Notes under the pieces: model-generated | Seen by the model: the letters and a program-made list of their open reading frames with translations, nothing else | Databases searched by the model: none | Told to the model about the DNA's origin: nothing | Made by a program: the position numbers and the translations under genes | Assembly (NCBI GenBank): GCA_027923505.1 | Contig: BROI01000032.1 | Location: 1 to 64,000, forward strand | Source of the DNA: Mayamaea pseudoterrestris | Lineage: Eukaryota; Bacillariophyta; Bacillariophyceae; Sellaphorales; Sellaphoraceae | Reading direction: 5' to 3' | Length of the DNA stretch: 64,000 bases | Shown here: positions 36,301 to 46,000 of the stretch, piece after piece | How positions within the stretch are numbered: the first letter of the stretch is position 1 | How the letters are laid out: every line of letters begins with the position of its first letter

Positions 36301-38371
36301 TTGGCTCAAGATTAGTGGCTTCAGTTGTGTCGCTGCTCGTTGTGACGTTATTGGTGCTTTGCGTAGCGTCGTAGACGTGGTAGGAGTCGTTGAGGTTGTT
36401 TGCTTGCTCTTCAATTGATGAGTGCACTTGTTGCTCTGATTTACTTGGCTCGTCTTGTTTGTGGAATGGCAGACCCTTCCCGTCTTCTTGCTTCGTTTGC
36501 TCAAGTGTTTCAATGTTTTGAATTAAAGTGCTGAAGTGTCTCCGTTCTTGCTCGGTTGGAGTCTTGTTGTTGACAAACTCGTCTTCAAAGTCGCTTTCTT
36601 CTTCATCACTTGTGCTTGGGTCGCCGCATATGGATGCCCAACTGCGTCCTTTGAGATTTGACGATGGAAGATTTGGCTTTGGCTTTGGTGACTCACTCGT
36701 TGTGGACAACTTTGTTAAAGGCACCAATTCGACGGCTTGCTTCTTGTTGGTGGAGCTTGACGTTGGTCTTGCGCGTTTCGTTCGAGTTGTTGGTGGTGCT
36801 GGAGGCTGCTCGATTGATGAATCGTCTTCCGATGAATAGTCTTTAATCTGATGTGGCTGTAGACCGCGCCAGTTGGTTTGTGGGTATAAAGGCGACGGTG
36901 TTGGAGCTGCAGGAGTGCGGGTAGGGAGTGCTGGATAAGTTTCATCAACTAAGTCGGCATGTATGAAGGCAAATTCGCTCCTTGAGTTTGTAGAAGGATA
37001 ACGGCGGCTTGAAGAGGAACGTTGCGAAGAGGAACGATGCGATCGCTGAGTCAACTGAAGGGCTTCGTGTACTGCTGCAAGTCCTTGTTCGAGTAGTAAT
37101 GGCGCTTGACGAGGCACTTGTTCGCGCATGATGGTTCGCGGGTGAGGCTCTTGACGATGGTTTTGATGATCAAGTTGGCGCGGTTGCTCTTGTTGATCTC
37201 GGCGACGATAATCATTGTCTCTTGGTTGGTCTCTTGCGCGCTCGTTGTTGCGATTCTGTCGATAACGACGGTCTTCTTGCTGATCATCTTGTGGAAGACG
37301 ACGATCTTGCTGTCGATTTGAATTGCGAGGACGCTCTCTTGGTCGTTCTAAACCACGCTCTTGTTGCTCTCGTGCTTCTTCATCTTCCAATTGACGACGA
37401 GCTTCGATTGACAAGCGAGTGTTCCATCCTCGAGGACGACGGTGGGCGTTTTCGACTCGTTCAAAGCAGTCGGCGCTTCGATGATACGGTTGATGGCAAA
37501 GGTAGCATTTGAATGATGGTGGATTTCGCGTGTTGTTATAGTTGGTTTGCGGGCGTTCATTGCGAGTTGGCGGCGCTTGATGCTGACGAGTGTTTTGTTG
37601 GCGTGAAGTTTCTTGTTGCGGCGGTTCTGGTTGTGCTGCATATAGAACAATCTCGTTGACTCCTTGTATTAAAGCTTCTTCATCTTCTGCTGCGTAAATC
37701 GTTTGGTAGATAGTCGACACGACGCCCTCCATTTCGGTCTTGGTCAGGGCGCGTTGCTTGGTCTTTTGCTCTTGCGCTAAAGCGAGGCAGTATTGAGGCG
37801 GCAGCTTGTTCATGAGCGTAGCCATCAGGTCTTCTGCAAGAAGCGTTTGGTTGAACTTGATGGCTTGCGATTGCATGAGGTCGATGAGGTCTTGAGGGTT
37901 TGCTGTTGGTCGTTCGAGCTTGAGATTTTGAATGCTTCGTCGGTAAAGTGTTGGCGCCATGAACTTGTCTGGAGAAAACTTGATTTCCAATGCGTTGATA
38001 ACCTTCCAAGCTTCGCCTCCTGGATACTCTGTTGATTCTGCTCCGACAAGATGGTCGTTCAACTCGGGGAATGGCGACAATGCGATGGAAAGCATTTGCA
38101 TGAGCGTTTCATTCTGCTTGCGTTCCGCTTGTTTGTTTCGAATGATTTGGATTTCGTCTGCTGTTGCGTTAGCTGCGGGATCAGTAATGACTTCATTTTG
38201 AGTAGCTGGTAAGTGCTCGGGTCGACTGCCTCTTATAGGACGGCGGCAGCCTGCAATTCTTGCATGATTCTTGAACTGGTTGAACCATGATGGAAAGGCT
38301 TCGATGGTGTTGGTTATCTTTGGCGTTTTGTAGAGCGCATTCATAGTGATGTCTTCTTGTTGGTCGGTCAT
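29975..38371 (-). CDS. Copia gag-pol polyprotein, copy 2 (2,798 residues)
   Basis: The predicted product is identical to that of copy 1, with the same domains: CCHC knuckle, DTA protease, HHCC/DDE integrase, HIDD reverse transcriptase and RNase H. The C-terminal ~130 residues are again encoded in the 3' LTR. Confidence 0.95.
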   Translation of the reverse strand: MTDQQEDITMNALYKTPKITNTIEAFPSWFNQFKNHARIAGCRRPIRGSRPEHLPATQNEVITDPAANATADEIQIIRNKQAERKQNETLMQMLSIALSPFPELNDHLVGAESTEYPGGEAWKVINALEIKFSPDKFMAPTLYRRSIQNLKLERPTANPQDLIDLMQSQAIKFNQTLLAEDLMATLMNKLPPQYCLALAQEQKTKQRALTKTEMEGVVSTIYQTIYAAEDEEALIQGVNEIVLYAAQPEPPQQETSRQQNTRQHQAPPTRNERPQTNYNNTRNPPSFKCYLCHQPYHRSADCFERVENAHRRPRGWNTRLSIEARRQLEDEEAREQQERGLERPRERPRNSNRQQDRRLPQDDQQEDRRYRQNRNNERARDQPRDNDYRRRDQQEQPRQLDHQNHRQEPHPRTIMREQVPRQAPLLLEQGLAAVHEALQLTQRSHRSSSQRSSSSRRYPSTNSRSEFAFIHADLVDETYPALPTRTPAAPTPSPLYPQTNWRGLQPHQIKDYSSEDDSSIEQPPAPPTTRTKRARPTSSSTNKKQAVELVPLTKLSTTSESPKPKPNLPSSNLKGRSWASICGDPSTSDEEESDFEDEFVNNKTPTEQERRHFSTLIQNIETLEQTKQEDGKGLPFHKQDEPSKSEQQVHSSIEEQANNLNDSYHVYDATQSTNNVTTSSDTTEATNLEPTTTNANECDTHERTDNVTTCSADKDSTPTTSPPIELKEEESVEELVATSFAQWRGDWLPKDFLTADELKEVEHLYPTFAPRIPNNIPPQANSSDLPPFHVLQSVLFINPPLYELSDAVKVMFADLQEFFLEHIAMPHAFTHQEAIDSTRDRYYQYTGLRVWDTERVEIIMSNPGDEETNSDDATYDSDAYPSSQSYGSDSFTYEGYQAFLQSWEHRNQAPEHVVSRARYETTIQQIKKDEQDIETNPASAARLCMLERFSQRRFLKDLIFWFEEINEEDEEALFDERLKVVIDHAIAKEVKRRALEGTLRTRSTLEEDLRNVGLEFSKDLTTFNYLDQFPESEREAERQELLDLLAEREARDAREAAEQRARRYQPPARNSNQLQHESPNPFNALRYNVSANAYAVRRNNNNNEFALATIHESITCPTNLDILKHPEIFIGDTAATVDCTPHPEGLFDARQIRNEGITMGNQTVADIQTMAKLRVDACDRFGNPLYQGVLNNVAYAPDCAFNLFSITQRLATGWNLRSGNKKIWLEKENQHSIVFDLLIPTKRGHLYCMYLRRVIPMPLVQAPRNEFAMIAANLLPTRRLSYKQMHELCGHQSPQMTLAIAKHFRWEIHGSSKNKCVACAIGKAKKQPVPQISPRIRATEPGERLYMDLSSFRVMKSKSELGFSSIQPQWQLIVDEATGYKHSAMYRTKGEIVEPTCQMLYYLIQRGITVKYLRMDNAGENQALAKSMKSSAWKLPIEIEWTARDTPQQNSLVEIGFPTLTNRTRAIFTAQNIPPSIRFHLAPSAFEYSTDMDNLAIVEHKSTLATRFKHFYGTESPIIKNLHPYGEAVTVVISGLKSHLAPKGFQGIFVGYSKNHPSRCYRVFNPETNRVHDVKDVTFLHRPYFQPKPPRHEIVTTPLIDVISCSSNYSSLFSPHHHGNLPPPPAKSPDDKNKKKPTFHTKRILTRSTSLIDLTDHDTPEASEASPTNSIQSAPDTFNPTALTIYHPNANAPTSAQEEGTDILNTPQSPRAHTTIADRQANAIQRHIARFSSNHSRGSQSSRSSTRSTRSNPGGLRRTTRETRTPTRFDPTNPATFAAILAALDERFGNRTTLYNACDNGYDSDRSAESEYNKYCESDEQEFHHRPYDDQQDEESVSSNGSIPPLVPRNDDYSSAGDSEAPELWGNEDSFCLPTQDQRYEAAYEPSHERDDDSVSLNDSIPDLVPRADDHSSAGDSQAIELWDINADDDEYEEELTQANGRPAPQPAAPQASIETVITTRVSNVCSPTLQLGKGFNPDDHEDKTSILVTETQDESDESTNQQIDLPPEQLAIMADLLHVPSSTILDDTHTSVHDSPYQQENDHEDQQSFHSADLIPAEIHLNLDETSEPPNEPTNSTFEYFFRDMPSTPSSASIFYDASPIPTLGEFACVGAGIGGGFINTEELHTIKFKQAMGSPERPEWIKAIRKEKDNLIKHGTFQVVSRSMIPPRTKCMTSKWVLKKKSNGTYKARITARGYEQEDGIHYDSNKISSPVASPTSIKIVTTLAIMMGYEPHIFDISGAFLYGTFDEGHECYMHIPEGFQDDYPPNHVWLLKRTLYGTKQAARAFWDQLVKALRQIGFERSVADPCLFYKQDGDRHMHIVSHIDDLLLSGPPDMIEDTKKQLLQHFDGEDGGPMDEYIGCKIERGENYMRWTQPVLLQSLQDEFTIPPPKRQEACVPAQPGTVLPCVKEGDPSALSNNKQTTLRQGLGKLLYLARWSRPETLYAINDLCRAMKTGEEAHEKAMYRAIRYMCATPKRGRLFLPNREYTGPNHVFIISARSDSDYAKDPDKHKSHSGGITYLEGVPVAEVCRLQKHVSLSVTESEMSAGTDVIQDMLHTHAILQSIGLKVQLPMVLEMDNSGAIDIINSWKTGGRTRHVDVRHNFARELKEHGILLVKYIETKKNTADIFTKNLDLSTFNRHARILVGEDEYYKMDSMPEAIALQGKGAGIPVLADEQSNIEKDIDTVSAAPRHGTSRSRPHSYDGESRKSATGPNPTHFTVPEEFTTDNRRKTTTGTSNTGTGVHSECWASTERSRANTTSSEDYTANSVDGREPSRLRDGQYKMTRPVDNIHTYE
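30366..30375 (-). other. Polypurine tract, Copia copy 2
   Basis: Same AAGGGAAGGG tract against the 3' LTR as in copy 1. Confidence 0.8.
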
Positions 38372-38379
38372 GGTTGCGA

Positions 38380-40383
38380 TTAGAATGTGTAGTAAAAGTT
38401 TTGGCTATTGGTCGGACGTTGATAGCTAACGTTGTTGTCGGCGAATGGAGATTGACGGTTTGGGGTAGCTAAACGTTGCTGACGTGGCCAATTGAGTTGC
38501 TGATGTGACGGAGTTTGAAAACGTGAACGAGCGTGGAACTGCTGAGCGTGTTGATCGCGACGATGGACACGTTGTTGATTTGTCACTTGTCGATTTCGTT
38601 GAGCTTGTAAGTGCAGCTGTCGTTGTTGTTGATTAAGAAGATGATTTAAACGAGTTACTTGAGCTTGAAGACTGTTTATATCGCGTGTATGATGAGTTGT
38701 AGTGTTGCGCGTGTCGTTGATGCGAGGCTGGACTCGAAGGGTTGGATTGGAGGTTCGGTTTTGCTGTCGGGTTGGCGTGACGATTCGATTCGCTTGTTGC
38801 TGTCTTAAACGCTGCTGGTAAGGACGATTGCTGTTCGTTTCGTTGCGTCGTTGATTGCGTCTTTGACTAACAGTGATTCGATTGCGTTGAAGATTGATCG
38901 AAGCTTGTTGCGTTGTTGATGCGCGCTCTTGACTTGCTTGTCGCTGTCCGTTTCGTTGTTGAAAGAGTGCTTGACGACGGTCTTCGACGCTTTGAACTGC
39001 TGCGATGCGAGGTGCTTCTTGGTAAGTGCTTGAAACGTTCTGTGAGCGAAGAGTTTGTTGCGATGGTCTCGTGTCTTGGCGATGCGCTTGTCTAACTGGC
39101 GCTTGATTTGCTTCTTGTTGGCGAATTGAATTGATTGATCGGCAAGTATGCGTCGTGCTTGTTGGCGATGTCTCTAATTGCTCGTTGACTGGCGATGAGT
39201 TGCTGCTTGGCGAGGGTACGTGTGTTTGCGTATTGGCGATGCACACAGAACAAGCGCACGTCGTCTCTGTGTTTATATCTGGTACTTCAGAAAGTCTTTG
39301 CAAGTCTTGACGTCTGTTTTCTTCGTCCTTTTGAAGCAGGAAACGAGTCTTCTTGAGGAAGTAAAGAGTTACTGGATGCGATAGGTCTTTTGCTTCGAAT
39401 TCGTCTCGCTCGTTGCGCAAAGTGTCTTCTAGTAGAAGAATCTCCTTCTCTTCGGGCGTGAAAGGATTGTTCGGTCGGCAAAGATCAAGGCTCTTGTAAA
39501 AGTCTGCTCGCTTTTCGTCAAGGAAGATTAATGACTTTGGAGAAAAGATGAAGGCTTTGAGAAAGGGTACGTTGCTGTCGATGTAACTTGTTTCGACGCC
39601 TGATTGTGCGGTTGACTCGGCAACTTTTGCTAATCCTTCTTCTTTGAATTCTTCCGCAATGTGACTGTAAAACACTTCGTTGTTGGCAAGGTCTTTAAAC
39701 TGATTGAAGCGCTGCTCACAAGCTTGTTCCGGGTCGATTGGCTTTGATGAAGGCGGCGGTAGAATGCCTCGAAAGATCCAGGCGAAACGCTTGTCTTCTT
39801 CGTCCCAAGTCCAAGGGGTTGGAGGAGAGACGCGCGGGTCGTAACGATACCAGCCGTATCGAACGTTCGGGTGGTTGTAAACTGCTTTCTCTTCGTCAGT
39901 GGCGGGTCGTCCAGTTAGATGCCAGTCTTCGGGGTTGTTTGGTGAAAGACGACGAAGGCTGTCGCGTGGGTTGTACTCGGTTGGAAGTCGCTCTCGTTCT
40001 TGATTGCTTGCAATTTGATCGGCGGCGGTAAGTCGGATTACTGGGCGGCCTTCTGGAGCGACCAATTGAGGACTTGAAGGGTTGAACTCGTGTAAAGTAA
40101 TGTTGGTGAAGAGGACGACGACTTGTAGAAGGCGTCGTGAAGAATTAAAGACTTGGCGGCTTGTGTTGAAGCGGCGAAGGAAACTGTAAAGAAGGCGCGT
40201 GACTTGTGGAGTGAGAGGCGACTTGAAAAGAGTGCTCGGCAGACTAGGTAAAGTAGTTCTGCTCAACTGATGGAGACTTGAAATCTGCTCGACGACGTTG
40301 GCCTTGATCAAACGCTTGATCCGACTCGAGGTAAACTGAAAGATAAAGGCAAAAGGGTCGCTTGTAGGCTTGCTCTTGCTCAC
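38380..40383 (-). CDS. Upstream accessory ORF of Copia copy 2 (667 residues)
   Basis: Same as in copy 1 apart from one Ser/Leu difference at about residue 106. This is the only protein-level difference seen between the two copies. Confidence 0.8.
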   Translation of the reverse strand: MSKSKPTSDPFAFIFQFTSSRIKRLIKANVVEQISSLHQLSRTTLPSLPSTLFKSPLTPQVTRLLYSFLRRFNTSRQVFNSSRRLLQVVVLFTNITLHEFNPSSPQLVAPEGRPVIRLTAADQIASNQERERLPTEYNPRDSLRRLSPNNPEDWHLTGRPATDEEKAVYNHPNVRYGWYRYDPRVSPPTPWTWDEEDKRFAWIFRGILPPPSSKPIDPEQACEQRFNQFKDLANNEVFYSHIAEEFKEEGLAKVAESTAQSGVETSYIDSNVPFLKAFIFSPKSLIFLDEKRADFYKSLDLCRPNNPFTPEEKEILLLEDTLRNERDEFEAKDLSHPVTLYFLKKTRFLLQKDEENRRQDLQRLSEVPDINTETTCACSVCIANTQTHVPSPSSNSSPVNEQLETSPTSTTHTCRSINSIRQQEANQAPVRQAHRQDTRPSQQTLRSQNVSSTYQEAPRIAAVQSVEDRRQALFQQRNGQRQASQERASTTQQASINLQRNRITVSQRRNQRRNETNSNRPYQQRLRQQQANRIVTPTRQQNRTSNPTLRVQPRINDTRNTTTHHTRDINSLQAQVTRLNHLLNQQQRQLHLQAQRNRQVTNQQRVHRRDQHAQQFHARSRFQTPSHQQLNWPRQQRLATPNRQSPFADNNVSYQRPTNSQNFYYTF

Positions 40384-40521
40384 TCAATACTCCGCTTGTT
40401 GCTGCAGAGCTTTGGAAATTCGAGGTTGACAGAAAGGGCTTGAAGAAATCCGCGTCCGGTTTTGTTCAATGCTTTGGAAACTTGGTAAAAAGATCTTGGT
40501 TCAATCGGCAAGTAATTACTT

Positions 40522-41064
40522 TGCTTGAGATCCAAGATGAAGGTCCGTACGGAAGTAGGGAGAAAAGACGGTTTAAACGCTAAAAGACTGGGGAAACTTT
40601 GAATCTATTGTTAGTAGATCCTCTAGAATGAGACGAAAGTGAAGCGGTCGATTTCGCATCCAAGAGTGGCTTCTCATTCATACGTATGTATATTGTCTAC
40701 CGGTCGTGTCATTTTGTACTGGCCATCCCGTAGGCGGGATGGCTCTCGTCCGTCTACAGAATTGGCAGTATAGTCTTCACTGCTGGTAGTGTTTGCACGG
40801 CTTCGCTCTGTAGAGGCCCAACATTCGCTGTGTACGCCGGTTCCGGTATTCGATGTACCTGTGGTAGTCTTTCTACGGTTGTCAGTCGTGAATTCTTCGG
40901 GTACGGTGAAGTGTGTAGGGTTTGGGCCAGTGGCTGACTTTCTACTCTCGCCATCGTAGGAGTGTGGTCGTGAACGGGATGTTCCGTGTCTTGGTGCCGC
41001 TGAGACCGTGTCGATGTCCTTTTCAATGTTGCTTTGTTCGTCGGCCAAAACGGGGATCCCAGCA
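40522..41064 (-). repeat. 5' LTR of Copia copy 2
   Basis: 543 bp, A at the variable site as in the 5' LTR of copy 1; outer edge followed by the CAACT duplication. Confidence 0.95.
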
Positions 41065-41069
41065 CAACT
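41065..41069. repeat. Target-site duplication CAACT, right copy
   Basis: Partner of 18576-18580. The two copies bracket 22,484 bp, i.e. both Copia elements together. Confidence 0.9.
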
Positions 41070-42531
41070 GCGACAAGTCCTCTGCTGAGAGAGAGGCTGT
41101 GATGTCCACCCGCGCGTACTCCTCTAACAACGTAGGGAGCTCTGTTTTCTGGAACTGTATTTCGAAGTGTTTCACCCAACTGTTTGTTTTAACGTTGATG
41201 AGTGCTGGGAGATACCACATATCGTCGATGCGCGACGTGTGGAAACGTGCAATGTCTGGCGAGCGGTCGAAAATGGTCAGTGCATGTGCTCCCAGCTGCT
41301 TCAGTTTTTCTGGCCAGGTTCCTTCCAAGGTATGCAAGAGATGGTCCCATAGCAGGCGACTGCGCAGAACCAAATCAGGATGGTTAAATGTGTCGAAGGA
41401 AGCCCTTGTGTGTAGCGATTTGAAGTCGCTCCAAGTTTCCGTCGCTTGCGACATGAAGACTGTGTCCACTCGGAGTAACGCTGGACTAACGCGGCAGCCT
41501 GTTAACCACATATCCAAGAGTGGATTATCAATCATCCACGTGTATACCTCTTCGTCGAGGCCGGTGAACGCCACGCAATGGCTGCGCAACTCGGCGCCCG
41601 AGCGACAAGTACCTGGGTTGAAACCGACAGCGAGTGGAACGCCGTGATTTTTGGGAAGAAAGAAGCACCGTCCCATGGGGGCTAGCCAAGTACTCTCGGG
41701 TGTCAAGTCGCTATCCGTTGCGTAGGCAAGTAGGGCTGTTTCACCATGAGGATAGAGCAATGGTTCCTGCATGGTCGCCGTCAGCGTGCCCTTGCCTCCA
41801 AGGATGCAGGCTTCCATCGCATCGTCTGGCGGCGCCTCGTCCTGATGAAAGACAAGGACTACTGGCTGCATAACTTCGTCTCCCCTTGGAAAGAGGATAT
41901 GGTCGCTGCTAATCGCCTTGTACCACTCGTCAATCTTGGCGTTTCTTGGGGCCCTCGTCTGACACGAGGCTGCGGCCAAAATCGGGTTTACTGCTTTGGG
42001 TATCGGAAAGCCGCTTGGTTTAAAGCGCTGCGTGTCCGAGTTGTTGCTATCACTGTCGGCTAAGTGTTCGTCAGAACGCAGGAGGAACTTGCTTCCATCC
42101 TTTGTGCCAGCCGGTCGAGCGGAGCAGATGATGACCGTCTGCTCGTGCGTCGCCAATGGGTCTTCAGGTTTGGGCTGGTCCCCAAGATACTTGCTTTGGA
42201 AAACAGAGAGCGTCATGATGCCTCCAATATCCTGCACGTTCAGCTGATGGAGGCGATCGGGTGTACCGAGCCAGAGCTGCTTGTCGCTGGCCATCGGGTC
42301 GCTGGCCAAGATCATCCTCTTGTTCAATGCGAACACTTCCTCCTTGGTGAGGACTTCTTGTCCTTCTGTCCAACCGTCAATCTGAAACGCCATGGCTTCA
42401 GCACGCTCTTCCTGCTTTGTCATCTCCTCGCCCAACCAAGTAGTCGAGGCTGAGGTTTGGATCGGCAAACGGAAAGCTGGCGAAGCGCCTCCAAACTCTT
42501 TGAGAGCACCTGGAAAACGGACGAGCGTCAT
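41065..42531 (-). CDS. Gag-like first ORF of the YR element, 5' part
   Basis: An open frame from the ATG at 42531 (an earlier in-frame ATG at 42603 lies in the repeat edge) up to the Copia pair. It contains ordered stretches such as LLWDHLLHTLEGTWPEKL with no enzyme motif. Its place between A1 and RT-RNase H marks it as the gag-position ORF. It is interrupted by the Copia insertion. Confidence 0.7.
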
Positions 42532-42591
42532 GATCGAATGGAAGTGAGAGAATAAGTGGCAGAAAACGCGGTTCGAGCAACAAAGGCAAGA

Positions 42592-42812
42592 ACAAACAAA
42601 CAAACAAGCTGGCTAGACAACAGGGTTGGCAAGCAAGCAAGCAAGAGGAATGAGAGGCATCGGATGGGGATCGGCAACTCGGTCTGTGGTTGTCGGTCCT
42701 CCATTGATGCCGCATCTGACGTGTCCCGAACCATCGATGATGTGTATCACTCAGAGTGTACTCATAAGGTATCTTATGAGTGTCCCCAAGGCAGTCTCCG
42801 CCCTGAGCCGGA
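42592..42812 (-). repeat. Split direct repeat A1 (5' end of the YR element)
   Basis: 221 bp matching A2 at 11747-11978; it holds the same CTCATAAG/CTTATGAG palindrome. Its outer edge is the 5' end of the element. Confidence 0.9.
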
Positions 42813-42986
42813 TTATTGTGTCGATTGGAGGAACCATTGGAAGCCAAATCTAATCCAAAAGCAACTTGGCGGGATCGTCAAGCTATGCCCCCAGGCTATT
42901 GCGATGCCAGAGGCATTCTTTCAAATGGCATTGGAACAACCGGCCGTTCAGGAGGATCCTTTCCAAAACTAAACTACTCCGCATAG
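42813..42986 (+). pseudogene. 3' piece of the host gene split by the YR element
   Basis: The frame that runs up to the element at 11529 continues here directly, as LLCRLEEPLEAKSNP, to a stop at 42984-42986. A second frame is also open over most of this stretch, so the choice rests on continuity with the left piece. No family was recognised. Confidence 0.35.
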
Positions 42987-43087
42987 CACATGCATAGTTC
43001 TCCGTCATTGGCTAACCTACGAGTCTACATGATCCTCCTACAAATGCGTCCAAATGTTACTAGCACGTGGTTGCTGCATTGAAGTCT

Positions 43088-46000
43088 TTACTGCTCTAAC
43101 TGTGAGTTATCCGAAAATGGCAATGGATCGCAAGGGCCTTCCATTACTTCTCCGTCAAGAACTGGTCCCATGCCAAGCTTTGTTGATGCTTCCTCGTCCT
43201 TCCCATTCACCGCAGCAACTTCACTAACTAGTTCTTCGTCGCAAAATCCATCAGATACATCATTAGCCGCATTGTCAGTATTCCACCGCCGTCGAGCGGC
43301 GAACCAGCGACGAGCACCGTTGACGATGAAGTATTCCCAGGCAGATACTGCAATCGCGTTGGCAATCATAATGCCCAGCAAACCTCGACGAAAGTCCGCG
43401 GGCATAAATGTCGTATTAAACGAGTTTTGAATTGGAACAGGCTCTGTTGATGTGACTGCAGCAACTGCCCAATCATTCATGCAATTGACGCGCCAAATGC
43501 AGCTGAAATGTCCCGGCACGAGCGTGATATAGAATTGCATGACAGTAAAAGCCGTCACAAAAGCCATAAACACATAGTTGCGAAACCAATGTTGGCGCCA
43601 TTCGTAGCCAAAGTTAAAAGCAAAAGCGGAGCTAATGTACTGGTACCCAGTGACCAGAAAGATAACTTCAGACTCGTAGTTGTCCCCGATAACCTGAACG
43701 TTCGACACATCCTGCCCATCCCACTTGCGGCACTGCGTTCGGGGAAGGAATGAAAGTATGTGTGAGAAATATCTCGTGCGAAAGAAAGTCTGAATGACGA
43801 TGTACGTACTTGAAACCAATCCTGAGAAAACAGGTATGCGAGCGCACCGACGAGAAAGAGAAAGTTCAAACCTAGCACTCCCAGCACACTAGTCATGGTG
43901 GCAGATCCAAACAACGACGCCGTTGGCCGTGTTTTTGATAGCTTCGACGCGCATCGAGCTAATGGGAGGGAGAACGCCATGGTAATGACCCACACCCCAT
44001 CCTGGAAGCATGAGAAAGAAAATCTTAGTTGTAAAGGGTTAGGTGATTGAGCATGGTGCGTTCAACGAATGACCTTACATAGAAAACCCAGCAATATTCA
44101 GTGAAGGTGATAAGCAGACTTGCATTGATCAGCTGGTTGATAGTTTCAATGTTCCCGTATATCATCATGTATCTATAAGCCGCCAAGCTGTTCGTCAAGC
44201 TGCAGCGGCCTTCAAGAAGGACGTCGACCACTGATGTGATGGCCTTGTCGAGCGATGTGAACGGAGCTACCGTGCTGGCTTCCGCGTCGCTTAAGGCAAC
44301 CCCAACATGTGCGGTCTTTAGCGCTCCACAATCGTTACCTGTAAAGTACTTTGTGAATACAAATAGATGCTACAACATCGCGGCAAAGGCAACCAAAGAA
44401 GTCGCAACTTACCGCCATCGCCGCACATGAGCGTAACGCGACCCAGCTCGTTGTACGCGCTCACGACGGACACTTTGTCGTAGGGGGTGCAGCGTCCATA
44501 CACTCGTATGACATCCATTAAGCGAGCTGCCTCCTTCGGATCTGCTGTCCTGAGTACGTCAAATGCCTGCCCAGAGATAGCAAGCTCCGTCCCGGAACGT
44601 AGGAGTTCTTCAATTGAGGGACGGGTGCATTGCTCTCCTAGCGAGTTCGACCAATATAATGATCCGGACTCGTCGCAGCTCCCGATAATAATGTCACAAT
44701 CGGACCCCACAATCCCAGCTTCTCTGCCAATGCAAATGCCTGTCAAGACACTGTCGCCTGTGAGCATAACTGTCTTCACCCTACCGCTGTGCAAGTGACT
44801 AATCACGCCGGCTGTTTCAGGGCGTATAATGTTTTTGAAATCGACAGTCCCAATGAAGGAAAGGGAATTTTCAATCTCGTCTCGAGTAACAGTAAGCGCG
44901 TCAATGGTTGCAGGTAGTTTCTTCATCGCCACGGAAATTTGGTAGAGGCCAGCCATGGCAGCGTGTTGTAGAGCTTCGTCAAAATCGATTGGAAGGTCGT
45001 CCTGCATACACAGCTTTTTGATACTTTCTCCGCTACCCTTTACAAACGCAATGAGTGAATTATCCGAATCCTTTCGCACAAGAACAGATTGTGTCATGCG
45101 ATGATGGTCGAAATCAAAATGGCGGACAATTTTAGCTGACTGTCCATTGCGATCAGTCACTTTCTCAACTTGTCCGCTACTTGAGTTAACAACTGAACCA
45201 CTCTTTTCAAACATTTCTTGATCGACGGGGTTGCCCGCAAGTTTCCCGTCTTTTGTCATGCTCAACGTATGGCAGCTTCCCATCGCCAAGAAAAATTCAG
45301 ACTCGACCCCGCTCCGAGCACTTGCAGCAACAAATTCCAACCCTTGTTTGGTCAAAGTGCCCGTCTTGTCAAAACAGGCAGTGTCGCACTTGCCGCAAAC
45401 AAGAATAGCTTCAGCATTGGTGCAGCTAATGCGCTTGCCAGCCAGTCTGTCGCTTGAGATGCCAACCGATACGGTAAACACTGTGGGAAGCAAGGGCGGC
45501 AACGCGGACGCGACGACAAACATGCCGTAGAACCAGCTGTAGATGATCGTGTCCTTGATGAAGAAAACAACCATAGCAAAGCCGAAAATGGCATAGAAAC
45601 ATAAAATTGAAATGACAATTGGCACTTCGACGTCAAACTTGAATTGGTGCCGCTTGTAGGAGTAAATGTCGCGAATGAGCTCACCGCGAGCCGTGTAAGA
45701 AGCAGTTTGGGTGACGACAGCAACAGTTTTCTCTGTCTCGAGCACATTGGTGCCCGCCAAAATAGTGTGGCGCTTAAATCGGTTGGCATTGTAAACATTT
45801 TTACCATCTGCTTGATCGACAGGAGTCTTGAGCATTGGCGTTGCTTCGCCAGTCAGAGCACTCTCGTCCATTAGTATCGTTGAAGAGGCCACGACAACCA
45901 TATCGCAATACGTCAATCCTGGAGAGACTTCAACTACATCACCTGGTACGAGTTCTCTCGGTGACACCTGGATGACCTGGCCATCGCGGCGGATGCAGAC

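Larger units (their letters stand above)
29823..41064 (-). mobile_element. Copia LTR retrotransposon, copy 2 (11,242 bp, looks whole)
   Basis: Same length, orientation and gene order as copy 1, at an offset of exactly 11,242 bp. The long ORF product is identical and the upstream ORF product differs by one residue. LTRs are 29823-30365 and 40522-41064 and show the same single 5'/3' LTR difference as copy 1. CAACT flanks only the outer edge. Confidence 0.95.
11530..42812 (-). mobile_element. DIRS/Ngaro/PAT-like tyrosine-recombinase retrotransposon with a 22.5-kb Copia pair inside it
   Basis: Reading 5' to 3' on the minus strand: repeat A1 (42812-42592), a gag-like first ORF, RT-RNase H, tyrosine recombinase, then B1 (12186-11985), A2 (11978-11747) and B2 (11731-11530). 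A1-ORFs-B1-A2-B2 is the split-direct-repeat plan of Ngaro and PAT elements. Without the inserted Copia pair and one copy of its target duplication, the element is about 8.8 kb. No DNA methyltransferase domain was seen, which is more Ngaro-like. There is no target duplication at its ends, as expected for recombinase-mediated insertion. It looks whole apart from the large insertion in its first ORF. It is older than that insertion. Confidence 0.85.
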
